This document shows positions 1 through 6,577 of a stretch of DNA of 62,359 nucleotides, piece by piece. Source of the stretch: CAZYZQ01 sp964652075 (GTDB taxonomy: Bacteria > Bacillota > Clostridia > Oscillospirales > Oscillospiraceae); the NCBI GenBank assembly GCA_964652075.1, contig CAZYZQ010000001.1, forward strand, positions 1 through 62,359. The letters are read 5' to 3'. The position numbers and the translations under genes were made by a program. The notes under the pieces are model-generated. The model was given only the letters and a program-made list of their open reading frames with translations. It was not told the DNA's origin and searched no databases. How positions within the stretch are numbered: the stretch's first letter is position 1; each line of letters opens with the position of its first letter.

Positions 1-1
1 A

Positions 2-619
2 ACGCTGACCAAGAAGATGGCCGAGGATCTGACGGGCTATCTGCAGAAGGCCGGCATTCGCGTGCGCTACATGCACTCGGACATCGCGGCGCTCGAACGC
101 ATGGAGATCATCCGCGACCTGCGCATGGCGAAGTTCGACGTGCTCGTCGGCATCAACCTCCTGCGCGAGGGGCTTGACCTGCCGGAGGTGTCCGTTGTCG
201 CGATTTTGGACGCGGACAAGGAGGGCTTCCTGCGCTCGGAGACGAGCCTCATTCAGACCATCGGCCGCGCCGCGCGCAACGCGGGCGGGCGCGTCATCAT
301 GTACGCCGACACGGTCACGCCGAGTATGCGCCGCGCAATCGACGAAACCGCGCGGCGCCGCGCGATTCAGGACGAGTACAACAAAGCGCACGGGATTGTG
401 CCGAAAACGATCGTCAAGGACGTGCGAGACCTGTTGGAGATCACGGCCTCCGCGCCGGAGGCGAAGCGCCGCGACGGCGTGAAGATGACGCGCAAGGAGC
501 GCGAGCACGAGATCCAGAAGCTCGAAAAACAGATGCGCGAGGCCGCGAAGCTGCTCGAATACGAGTACGCCGCCGCCCTGCGCGACCGCATTGTCGAGCT
601 CAAGGGCATCCACGACTGA
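2..619 (+). CDS. uvrB: UvrABC system protein B, C-terminal part (5' truncated by window edge)
   Basis: UvrB is the damage-verifying helicase-like subunit of nucleotide excision repair, acting with UvrA and UvrC in the cytoplasm. The frame is open from base 2 and reads TLTKKMAEDLT, the start of the second helicase domain. Visible motifs are GINLLREGLDLPEVS, LIQTIGRAARN (helicase motif VI), the YNKAHGIVPKTI segment, and a C-terminal UVR coiled-coil motif (EIQKLEKQMREAAKLLEYEYAAALRDRI) that contacts UvrC. About 205 residues remain of a family length near 660. The usual partner uvrA does not follow; an unrelated zinc-ribbon gene does. The identification is secure; only the length is limited by the window. 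Confidence 0.97.
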   Translation, partial: TLTKKMAEDLTGYLQKAGIRVRYMHSDIAALERMEIIRDLRMAKFDVLVGINLLREGLDLPEVSVVAILDADKEGFLRSETSLIQTIGRAARNAGGRVIMYADTVTPSMRRAIDETARRRAIQDEYNKAHGIVPKTIVKDVRDLLEITASAPEAKRRDGVKMTRKEREHEIQKLEKQMREAAKLLEYEYAAALRDRIVELKGIHD

Positions 620-714
620 GGCCGGACGCCCTGTCCCGCGCCGTCTTGCCGGCGATGCGCTTTTTGCCGTTGCCGGCCGCGCATCAAAAGTTTTGCGTCC
701 GTCCAATGCGGCTC

Positions 715-743
715 TTGCGTTTTGGTGCAAAACGTCGTATACT
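715..743 (+). promoter_or_regulatory. Predicted sigma-A promoter of the zinc-ribbon gene
   Basis: TTGCGT at 715-720 and TATACT at 738-743 are separated by 17 bases. The site lies 92 bases upstream of the ATG at 835 and inside the 215-base gap after uvrB, so the zinc-ribbon gene probably has its own transcript. Confidence 0.5.
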
Positions 744-834
744 GGACGCGGGACAACGCCGCACGGCTCCGCCTGCGGCGCTTTGCAAATGCCCCGGCGT
801 TGCCCCAGCTTTTGAAAGGAGCGAGAGAAACCGT

Positions 835-1437
835 ATGTATTGCAACAATTGTGGTACACAGAACCCCGATGGGGCGACCTTCTGCACAAAATGCGGCGCG
901 TTTCTGGCCTCTCAGCAGCAGCCGACGCAGCAGAACCAGTGGCAGCCCCAGCAGCAGCCCGTGTGGCAGAACCCCCAGCCCGCAGCGCCCGCGCTGAGCA
1001 TGAGCTGGCACAAGTTCCTGATTTTCTTTGCCCTCTGGGCCAGCTGCATCCTGAACATCATCAGCGGCATCACCGCGCTCACCGGCGTCCAGTATGAGAT
1101 TGCCGACAGCCGTGTCACGGCGGAGATGGTCTATACCGTCTTCCCGTCGCTCAAGACCTGGGACGTGATCTACGGCATTCTGCTGATTGCGCTCGGCGCG
1201 CTGGCGCTTGTGACGCGCTTCCAGCTCGCGGGCTTCAAGGCGCGCGGCCCGAAGCTGCTGTACGCAACGTACATCGCCAACACGGCGGCGGCCATCATCT
1301 ACGTGATCGCCGTGTCCGGCATCGTCGGTGAGAACATGGCCGATTCCGGCATCATTGCCAACATCATCGTCTCGATCGTCATGGTCGGCGTCAACGCCGT
1401 CTACTACGGCAAGCGCAAGGCGATGTTCGTCAACTGA
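835..1437 (+). CDS. Zinc-ribbon multi-pass membrane protein, function unknown
   Basis: This 200-residue protein starts with a zinc ribbon: CNNCG at the N-terminus and CTKCG about a dozen residues later, four cysteines in two CxxC knuckles. A Gln/Pro-rich linker (about residues 25-55) follows, then about four hydrophobic segments (SWHKFLIFFALWASCIL; VIYGILLIALGALALV; ATYIANTAAAIIYVIAV; IIVSIVMVGVNAVYY). The reading frame is open further upstream, but the ATG at 835 is preceded by GAAAGGAGCG at the right distance and begins exactly at the zinc ribbon, so it was chosen. The stop codon abuts the scaffold gap. Zinc-ribbon/TM proteins of this type are common in gut Clostridia and have no assigned role. 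Confidence 0.8.
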   Translation: MYCNNCGTQNPDGATFCTKCGAFLASQQQPTQQNQWQPQQQPVWQNPQPAAPALSMSWHKFLIFFALWASCILNIISGITALTGVQYEIADSRVTAEMVYTVFPSLKTWDVIYGILLIALGALALVTRFQLAGFKARGPKLLYATYIANTAAAIIYVIAVSGIVGENMADSGIIANIIVSIVMVGVNAVYYGKRKAMFVN

Positions 1438-1537
1438 NNNNNNNNNNNNNNNNNNNNNNNNNNNNNNNNNNNNNNNNNNNNNNNNNNNNNNNNNNNNNNN
1501 NNNNNNNNNNNNNNNNNNNNNNNNNNNNNNNNNNNNN
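1438..1537. other. Assembly gap of 100 N
   Basis: Exactly 100 ambiguous bases, the convention for a scaffold join of unknown size. A transposase-like stub on the minus strand runs into its right edge, so the gap may have been caused by a repeated mobile sequence. Confidence 0.99.
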
Positions 1538-1601
1538 CCGCAGTACTATAATCAAAATCCGGCAGACGCGGAGACTTGCGCTGCGGCAGATTTTGTCCCA
1601 T
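1538..1601 (-). CDS. REP-associated tyrosine (Y1/IS200-like) transposase, N-terminal stub cut by the gap
   Basis: On the minus strand an ATG at 1601 is preceded by AAGGAGG four bases away, and the frame reads MGQNLPQRKSPRLPDFDYS before entering the gap. The pattern QRKSPRLxxFDYS is characteristic of the very N-terminus of TnpA_REP/RAYT proteins (Y1_Tnp fold), which usually continue into GAYFVTICT. Only 21 residues are visible, so the catalytic HUH motif and tyrosine cannot be checked. RAYTs are single-copy relatives of IS200/IS605 transposases that act on short palindromic repeats. A perfect 12-bp hairpin lies 21 bases upstream of the start. Confidence 0.5.
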
Positions 1602-1622
1602 AAATCCTCCTTCATATTCAGT

Positions 1623-1650
1623 CGCAGGCCGCCCGGTTGGGCGGCCTGCG
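1623..1650. terminator. Perfect 12-bp hairpin between S-layer gene and transposase stub
   Basis: CGCAGGCCGCCC (1623-1634) pairs perfectly with 1639-1650 around a GGTT loop. It lies 15 bases beyond the stop of the minus-strand S-layer gene. There is no T run on either side, so it is either a weak terminator or a REP-like palindrome connected with the adjacent transposase. Confidence 0.5.
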
Positions 1651-1665
1651 GTGGGTTTGTGGGGA

Positions 1666-2901
1666 TTATTTCATGTTGAAGAGGAAGGTGACGATCTCCG
1701 CGCGGGTGGCGGGGGCCTTCGGGGCGAGGATGGCGCCCTCGGGGCTGGTGCGCGCGGTGTAGATGCCGGACAGCACCGCCCACCGCATCGCATCGCCTGC
1801 CCAGTCGGCAATCTGCGTCACGTCCAGATAGCCCGCCATGCCCATGGCCGCCTCGTACTTGGGCGAACCGGCGAAGCGGTAGATCATCAGGATCGCCTCC
1901 TGCCGGGTGACCGGCTCGTTGGCGGCCAGCGTCGCGCCGCGGCCCTTCATGATGCCCGCGCCGCACGCCCACTGGAGCGCCGGGATCGCGTACTCGGGCA
2001 GGCGGAACGCGTCCTCGTAGCCGAGGATATTCGTGTTCTCACCGACGCTGACGTCCATCCCGCGCGCCTGGGCCTCGCGGAAGAGCATCGTCGCGAACTC
2101 CGCACGAGTGATTGTGTTGTTCGGGCGGAAGGTGCCGTCCGGGTAGCCGTTGATCAGCCCGCGCTCGGTCGCCCAGTTGATGGCCTCCTCCGCCTGATGG
2201 CCGTTCGTGTCGGAGAAGGCGCCGACCGTCACCATGCAGACCGGCGGGACGATGACGCGCCCGTCCGGGTCGCCCACGGCGGAGACGAGATACGTGCCGG
2301 CCTTGTCGAAGGTCAGCGTCGCGGTGCCGTCTTTGCCCGTGACGGCGTCGGTCTTCTTGCCGTCAACCGTCAGCGTCGCGCCCTGGCAGGCCGACGTGCC
2401 CGCGTAGTCCACGACAGACAGGGAGAAGGTCTTCGCGTGGCCGACGGCCGCGCCGTCCGTGTTCTCGAAGAAGGTGTAGCCGTCCGACCAGCCGGTCGTG
2501 TCGGCATAGAACCAGAAGCACAGATAGTCGCTCTGCGCGACCGTCTCCCCGACGCCCATGGCGAAGGCGTTGTTGTGGTAGTAGCCGCAGTCGGAGCTTT
2601 CGACGCCGAGGAACTTTGTGATCTGCGGGCCGTACTGGCTCTCCACCGTCTCATAGCCGTCCGGGCAGTAGGCCGCGTGCAGGGCGCGGAACGCGTCGTC
2701 AATCGTGGCGCCCTTTTCCACCTTGACGGGGACATAGGCCAGCGTTGTGCCGTCCTTCGCGGTCATGAACGCGCTGTCCTGGCAGGCGGAGATGTAGACC
2801 GTGATCTCCTCCTCCTCCGCGCCCGCTGCGAGCGCGGCCGGAAGCGCGCAGACAAGCAGCGCCAGCGCCAGCAGGCATGCGAGAAGCTTTCTTGCTTTCA
2901 T
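1666..2901 (-). CDS. Secreted S-layer-homology protein with DUF4430-like domain
   Basis: The 411-residue product begins with a clear signal peptide (MKARKLL, a Leu/Ala core, cleavage near ALAAGA). Residues about 30-130 resemble the DUF4430 module (VEKGATIDDAFRAL and FLGVESSDCGYYHNNAFAMGVGE), followed by a beta-rich segment (TLTVDGKKTDAVTGKDGTATLTF). Three S-layer-homology repeats fill the C-terminal half; two clear signatures are GLINGYPDGTFRPNNTITRAEFATML and the last ATRAEIVTFLF. SLH repeats bind pyruvylated secondary cell-wall polymer, so the protein is probably displayed on the cell surface. A strong ribosome site (CAGGAGG) precedes the ATG. The ligand is unknown. Confidence 0.85.
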   Translation of the reverse strand: MKARKLLACLLALALLVCALPAALAAGAEEEEITVYISACQDSAFMTAKDGTTLAYVPVKVEKGATIDDAFRALHAAYCPDGYETVESQYGPQITKFLGVESSDCGYYHNNAFAMGVGETVAQSDYLCFWFYADTTGWSDGYTFFENTDGAAVGHAKTFSLSVVDYAGTSACQGATLTVDGKKTDAVTGKDGTATLTFDKAGTYLVSAVGDPDGRVIVPPVCMVTVGAFSDTNGHQAEEAINWATERGLINGYPDGTFRPNNTITRAEFATMLFREAQARGMDVSVGENTNILGYEDAFRLPEYAIPALQWACGAGIMKGRGATLAANEPVTRQEAILMIYRFAGSPKYEAAMGMAGYLDVTQIADWAGDAMRWAVLSGIYTARTSPEGAILAPKAPATRAEIVTFLFNMK

Positions 2902-2953
2902 ATTGATTTCCTCCTGTTTCCGACCCGACGCGGGCCGTTATTTTCACACATTT

Positions 2954-2982
2954 ATTATATCATGCCCTCCTGCGGAACACAA
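2954..2982 (-). promoter_or_regulatory. Predicted promoter of the S-layer-homology gene
   Basis: On the minus strand TTGTGT and TATAAT are separated by 17 bases, and the -10 is extended (TGATATAAT). The start codon at 2901 follows about 50 bases downstream. Confidence 0.6.
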
Positions 2983-3024
2983 TAGGGTTTTTGGTTTGTC
3001 TCAGCCAAACTTGCAGAAACGCGC

Positions 3025-3060
3025 AAAAAACCGCCCCGGCGCACGGCCCGGAGCGGTTTT
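3025..3060 (-). terminator. Rho-independent terminator of rpsF-ssb-rpsR
   Basis: Minus-strand stem AAAACCGCTCCGGGCC...GGGGCGGTTTTTT, about 10 bases past the rpsR stop, with a T run. Confidence 0.85.
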
Positions 3061-3069
3061 GCTTGCAGT

Positions 3070-3303
3070 TTAGTCTGCGACGTAAGGCAGCAGGGCGATC
3101 TGACGCGCACGCTTGATCGCGATCGTCAGCTGGCGCTGATGGGCAGCGCAGGTGCCGGTCGTGCGGCGGGGCAGAATCTTGCCGCGCTCGGAGGTGAAGT
3201 GCTTGAGCTTCACCGTATCCTTATAGTCGATTGCAGTGGCCTTGTCAACACAGAAGGTACAAACCTTTCTGCGCTTACGCGGACGGCCTTTCTCGTTCGG
3301 CAT
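3070..3303 (-). CDS. rpsR: 30S ribosomal protein S18
   Basis: A 77-residue basic protein matching S18 over its whole length: GRPRKRRKVCTFC, DYKDTVKLKHFTSERGKILPRRTTGTCAAHQRQLTIAIKRARQIALLPYV. S18 binds 16S rRNA in the platform of the small subunit next to S6. The CTFC pair and CAAH suggest a zinc-binding C+ form. It is the last gene of the conserved rpsF-ssb-rpsR operon and has an AGGAGG site before the ATG. Confidence 0.98.
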   Translation of the reverse strand: MPNEKGRPRKRRKVCTFCVDKATAIDYKDTVKLKHFTSERGKILPRRTTGTCAAHQRQLTIAIKRARQIALLPYVAD

Positions 3304-3356
3304 AACGAAATCCTCCTATTCTCAAGATGATTCAGGCATATTGCTTTTCAAAAAGT

Positions 3357-3860
3357 TCAGAACGGCAGCTCGGAATCGTCGCCCTCCAGCATGGAGAAGT
3401 CGCTCTCGGTGCTCGGGGCGGGATTGTAGGCCGGCTGCTGCGGGGCGAAGCCCTGTGCGGGCGCGCTGTAGCCGCTCTGCGCGGGCGGGGCGAAGCTCTG
3501 CCGCGCGCCGCCGTCAAAGCCGCCGGCCTGCTGGCTGCTCTGGCGGGAATCGCCGAAGTAGACGTTGTCGGCCACGACCTCGGCGGAGCGGCGGTTGTTG
3601 CCCTCCTTGTCCTGCCAGCTGCGGATCTGCAGGCGGCCGGAGACGACGGCCATGCGCCCCTTGGTGAAATACCGGGAGACGAACTCCGCGGTGTTCCGCC
3701 ACGCGACGATGTCGATGAAATCCGTCTCCTTCTCGCCGGACTGCGACTTGAAGTCGCGGTCAACTGCGAGGGAAAAGGACGCGACGGCGATGCCGCTGCC
3801 CGTGCGGCGCAGCTCGGGATCGCGGGTCAGGCGGCCCATGAGAACGATGTGGTTCAGCAT
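3357..3860 (-). CDS. ssb: Single-stranded DNA-binding protein
   Basis: This 167-residue SSB has the N-terminal OB fold (MLNHIVLMGRLTRDPELRRTGSGIAVASFSLAVDRDF to about residue 105), a flexible Gly/Gln/Ala/Pro-rich tail and the acidic tip DDSELPF, which recruits replication and repair partners. It protects ssDNA during replication, recombination and repair. It sits between rpsF (12 bases away) and rpsR, the standard Firmicutes order, so it is co-transcribed from the rpsF promoter. Length and all landmarks are normal. Confidence 0.98.
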   Translation of the reverse strand: MLNHIVLMGRLTRDPELRRTGSGIAVASFSLAVDRDFKSQSGEKETDFIDIVAWRNTAEFVSRYFTKGRMAVVSGRLQIRSWQDKEGNNRRSAEVVADNVYFGDSRQSSQQAGGFDGGARQSFAPPAQSGYSAPAQGFAPQQPAYNPAPSTESDFSMLEGDDSELPF

Positions 3861-3872
3861 GAGAAGCCCTCC

Positions 3873-4169
3873 TTAGACCTCGGCGTCGGTGATGAGCGCG
3901 CGCATGATGCCGTCGGTGATCTTGAAGACACGCTCCAGCTCCATCGGGAACTCGGGCTTGGACTCCATGGTCATCAACACATAGTAGCCCTCGGGCTGGT
4001 CGTTGATCGGGTACGCCAGACGGCGCTTGCCCCACTCATCGATGCTCGTGAGCGTGCCGTGCTCCTCAACCAGTGCCTTGAACTTTTCGACCAGTGCCTG
4101 GATGCCCTCCTCGCCCTTGGCCGGGTCGATGATATAGAGCACCTCGTACTTGCCAGTGATCTTTGCCAT
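3873..4169 (-). CDS. rpsF: 30S ribosomal protein S6
   Basis: A 98-residue protein with the S6 pattern: YEVLYIIDP near the N-terminus, the central WGKRRLAYPINDQPEGYYVLM, and a helix ending ELERVFKITDGIMRALI. S6 pairs with S18 on the platform of the 30S subunit. It is the first gene of the rpsF-ssb-rpsR operon, with an AAGGAGG site upstream and a near-consensus promoter. Confidence 0.98.
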   Translation of the reverse strand: MAKITGKYEVLYIIDPAKGEEGIQALVEKFKALVEEHGTLTSIDEWGKRRLAYPINDQPEGYYVLMTMESKPEFPMELERVFKITDGIMRALITDAEV

Positions 4170-4250
4170 TGTTTTCGCACCTCCTTATGGACTTGTGGCC
4201 GCCGGACGCGCCGGCGGCAAGGATTGGCCTGCTTTCTTGCAGGCCGAATT

Positions 4251-4278
4251 ATTATAGCAGATTTTGCCGCAATGTCAA
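4251..4278 (-). promoter_or_regulatory. Strong promoter of rpsF-ssb-rpsR
   Basis: Minus-strand TTGACA and TATAAT, both perfect, with a 16-base spacer. It is divergent from the promoter at 4312-4340. Confidence 0.85.
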
Positions 4279-4311
4279 GAAAAATTTCCTGCGCCCCCGC
4301 GCCATTTCAGG

Positions 4312-4340
4312 TTGACAGGTTTTAACTCGTGTGGTATACT
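4312..4340 (+). promoter_or_regulatory. Strong promoter of the tandem paralog pair
   Basis: TTGACA (4312-4317), 17 bases, TATACT (4335-4340), 41 bases before the ATG at 4382. It is only 33 bases from the divergent rpsF promoter. Confidence 0.8.
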
Positions 4341-4381
4341 TTAGGTAATAAGATGTAAATCTTCACCGGAGGCGATGCACA

Positions 4382-5194
4382 ATGAAAAAATCACTGCTCG
4401 CAGGCGCGGGGCTGCTGCTTATCGCCGCGCTGGTGCTGGGCTTTCTGACACTGCAGGGCATCCGGCCCTCAAAAAAGGACTATCAGCTGGACTCCCCGCT
4501 GGACGCCGCGCCCACGCTCGTACTTGCCGAGCGCGTCTCAGCGTGCCGGTATCAGGTGGAAAAGACGCCAGAACGCCAGAATTTCATCCTCCCGGATTTT
4601 CAGCGTGTCGCAAGCTCTGACTGGCGCGTCGTGCGCGTCTACGCGGGCGACCCACTGCTCGAGGGGCAGACCATCACCATCCGCGAGGTGCAGGGCTACA
4701 CAGACAGCGCCCGACAGGCCGGGCAGGGCTGGCGCTACCACCGCGCGGCGCTAGCAAAGCAGGAGCGAATCGTCGTGCAGCTGGGCATGGACGCGGGCGA
4801 GCGATCCGGCGGTCTGCGCTTCTTCGCCGCCGTGGAGGAAGACGGCACGGTGAAAAGCAAAACGCCCACGACGCTGGACGCCCTCGAGCAGGCCGTCTGG
4901 CCGCGCGACACCTTCTACCTGCGCTGGGACGGCGCGCTCTATCGCTACGATGGGCCGTATTACGGCATGCCGTCGTATGCGGATTACCAGCAGATCGAAA
5001 CGTCGCTCACGTACAGCGATACGGACGTTCCCACGGAGGACGGCGCGTGTAACTGGCCGGACGCCGGGCAGGTCCTGTCCATCTGCCTGAGTAAGAACGC
5101 CACGCATCTGTTCACGACCTCCTTCGAGAAGCCATACGAGGTTCCCTTCGGCACCGCCGCCTGGGAGCGCTGGGTGCGCGTGGAGCAGGACTGA
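4382..5194 (+). CDS. Membrane-anchored protein of unknown function, paralog 1
   Basis: A 270-residue protein with a single N-terminal hydrophobic segment (about residues 5-26) and a long extracytoplasmic part; no lipobox Cys is present, so it is either anchored or a signal-peptide protein. Recognisable blocks are TLVLAERVSACRYQVE, WRVVRVYAGDPLLEGQTITIREVQG, GWRYHRAALAKQERIVVQL and DTFYLRWDGALYRYDGP. The following gene has the same blocks in the same order, so the two are tandem duplicates. The ATG is supported by CCGGAGG upstream. No family with a known function was recognised; the even mix of beta-prone segments suggests a beta-rich surface domain. Confidence 0.7.
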   Translation: MKKSLLAGAGLLLIAALVLGFLTLQGIRPSKKDYQLDSPLDAAPTLVLAERVSACRYQVEKTPERQNFILPDFQRVASSDWRVVRVYAGDPLLEGQTITIREVQGYTDSARQAGQGWRYHRAALAKQERIVVQLGMDAGERSGGLRFFAAVEEDGTVKSKTPTTLDALEQAVWPRDTFYLRWDGALYRYDGPYYGMPSYADYQQIETSLTYSDTDVPTEDGACNWPDAGQVLSICLSKNATHLFTTSFEKPYEVPFGTAAWERWVRVEQD

Positions 5195-5271
5195 GGGCGC
5201 GGGCGCGCCACTTCTTCACGCCTTCACTTCTTCACTTTTCACTCGTGCAAAGCACGAACGGAGGGATTCCC

Positions 5272-6093
5272 ATGAAAAAATGGCTGCTGCTCGCCGTGGC
5301 GCTGCTGCTCGCGCTCGCGTTGGCGCTGGTGATCCTCCTCTCGTTCGGCGCGCTGGAGACGGCGGACTATCACATGCGGCGCCTGCCCGCGCCGGACGCC
5401 GACACAACGCTTGTGCTGGCCGGGCGCGTATCCAGCTGCGAATATATGGCCGAGCCGGAGGCGCAGACCCCCGACTTCACCTCCCAGTCCGCGCGCCGCG
5501 TCGCCTTCTGCGACTGGTGCGTCACGGAGGTCTTTCTCGGTGATCCGCTGCTTGTGGGGCAGACCATCACCATCCGCGAGGTGCAGGGCCGCGCGGACAG
5601 CCTCCGCCTTGCCGGGCAGGGCTGGCGCTTTCGCCGCGCCGCACTGGAAAAGCCCGAAAGGATCCTCGCGGAACTGGATCTGCGCGCGGACGGCTCTGCA
5701 TCGCTCCGCGCGCTAGCCGACGTTGCGGAAAACGGCGCGATCACCAGCCTGAACTGGCCGTCCGGCACGACGCTGGACGAGGTATGCAGCGCGCCGTGGC
5801 AGCGCAACGTCTTCTATCTGCGGTTGGGCGGCGACCTCTACCGGCTGGACGGCGCGACCGACGCGCCGGACACGCCCGGACGCGCGGTGCATTTTTCCTT
5901 CTGCGACGAACCGCTCCCGTCTGAGGACGGCACCTCCAACTGGAACCACGCCCCGCAGATCACGCGCATCTGCGTTGTGGCGGGCGCCCTTCTCACCTAT
6001 TCCGGCCGCGCGGACGCGCAGACCGGCTCACACTGGCTGCGCTGGGAGCGCGTGGATCAGGGCTGCGGCCGCAGTGGCAGCTCAGCGACCTGA
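5272..6093 (+). CDS. Membrane-anchored protein of unknown function, paralog 2
   Basis: This 273-residue tandem paralog of the gene at 4382 has an N-terminal membrane segment (LLLAVALLLALALALVILLSF), then TLVLAGRVSSCEYMAEPE, FCDWCVTEVFLGDPLLVGQTITIREVQG, GWRFRRAALEKPERILAEL, TLDEVCSAPWQRNVFYLRLGGDLYRLDG and a C-terminal HWLRWERVDQG. The start at 5272 follows CGGAGGGATTCCC. The most conserved block is GDPLLxGQTITIREVQG. Its last 37 bases overlap the 3' end of the convergent gene at 6057. In the 77-base spacer after paralog 1 there is a short hairpin (TCGTGC-AAA-GCACGA). Function unknown. Confidence 0.7.
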   Translation: MKKWLLLAVALLLALALALVILLSFGALETADYHMRRLPAPDADTTLVLAGRVSSCEYMAEPEAQTPDFTSQSARRVAFCDWCVTEVFLGDPLLVGQTITIREVQGRADSLRLAGQGWRFRRAALEKPERILAELDLRADGSASLRALADVAENGAITSLNWPSGTTLDEVCSAPWQRNVFYLRLGGDLYRLDGATDAPDTPGRAVHFSFCDEPLPSEDGTSNWNHAPQITRICVVAGALLTYSGRADAQTGSHWLRWERVDQGCGRSGSSAT

Positions 6094-6404
6094 TGCATCA
6101 GATCGTCCAGATCGCCGTTGCCGCCGAGCGTGTTATGGTAAACTTCATGCATCTCGCGCAGCAGGCGCCGGTCGTCGAAATCGACGCATCCCGCCAGCAG
6201 GTACGCCTGCCCGAGATGGCGGATGCGGTCGAGCAGGACGTAGCGCATCGCGGTCTTCAGCCCGTCCAGCTCCGCGCCGCACGCGTCCTTTTTCCGCTCG
6301 CGCCGGTCGCGGCGGTGGCGCAGCGCCTCGCCGAGCTGATTGATGAGCGCCGCCACCGCACTGCCGCCGAGCACCGCGCAGAGGAGGGTCACAACTCCAT
6401 TCAT
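6057..6404 (-). CDS. Small phage-type protein with N-terminal membrane segment
   Basis: A 115-residue protein with a hydrophobic N-terminus (VVTLLCAVLGGSAVAALINQL), a basic stretch (RHRRDRRERKK) and a C-terminal domain LLDRIRHLGQAYLLAGCVDFDDRRLLREMHEVYHNTLGGNGDLDDLMHQV. The last part resembles small proteins encoded near holin/lysis genes in Firmicutes prophages, but no other phage genes surround it. An AGGGAGG ribosome site precedes the ATG. Its 3' end overlaps the convergent paralog 2 gene by 37 bases. It may be a prophage remnant or a domesticated gene. Confidence 0.6.
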   Translation of the reverse strand: MNGVVTLLCAVLGGSAVAALINQLGEALRHRRDRRERKKDACGAELDGLKTAMRYVLLDRIRHLGQAYLLAGCVDFDDRRLLREMHEVYHNTLGGNGDLDDLMHQVAELPLRPQP

Positions 6405-6444
6405 GCCAACACCTCCCTTCCCTTATTACGCCTGCGCGCCTGTT

Positions 6445-6505
6445 TTTTGCACGGGTACGTGCAAAACCGCCGCAGGGGCGTACACATAAGTGCGCCCCTG
6501 CGGCG
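6445..6505. repeat. Two consecutive hairpins, one of the GGGGCGYACACATA repeat family
   Basis: TTTTGCACG/CGTGCAAAA (6445-6466) is followed by a perfect 13-bp stem, CGCCGCAGGGGCG (6468-6480) pairing with 6493-6505 around a TACACATAAGTG loop. The second hairpin resembles the inverted arms at 43209-43315, so it belongs to a dispersed repeat family. Confidence 0.65.
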
Positions 6506-6541
6506 TTGCTGGGTGGATTTTTCGCATTCGCAGCTGCGCGC

Positions 6542-6574
6542 AAAAGGCTCCCGGAACGAATCCGGGAGCCTTTT
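6542..6574. terminator. Bidirectional terminator after the GH106-like gene
   Basis: AAAAGGCTCCCGGA pairs perfectly with TCCGGGAGCCTTTT around a 5-base loop. It begins 3 bases after the minus-strand stop codon at 6578, and T runs exist on both strands. Confidence 0.85.
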
Positions 6575-6577
6575 GTT

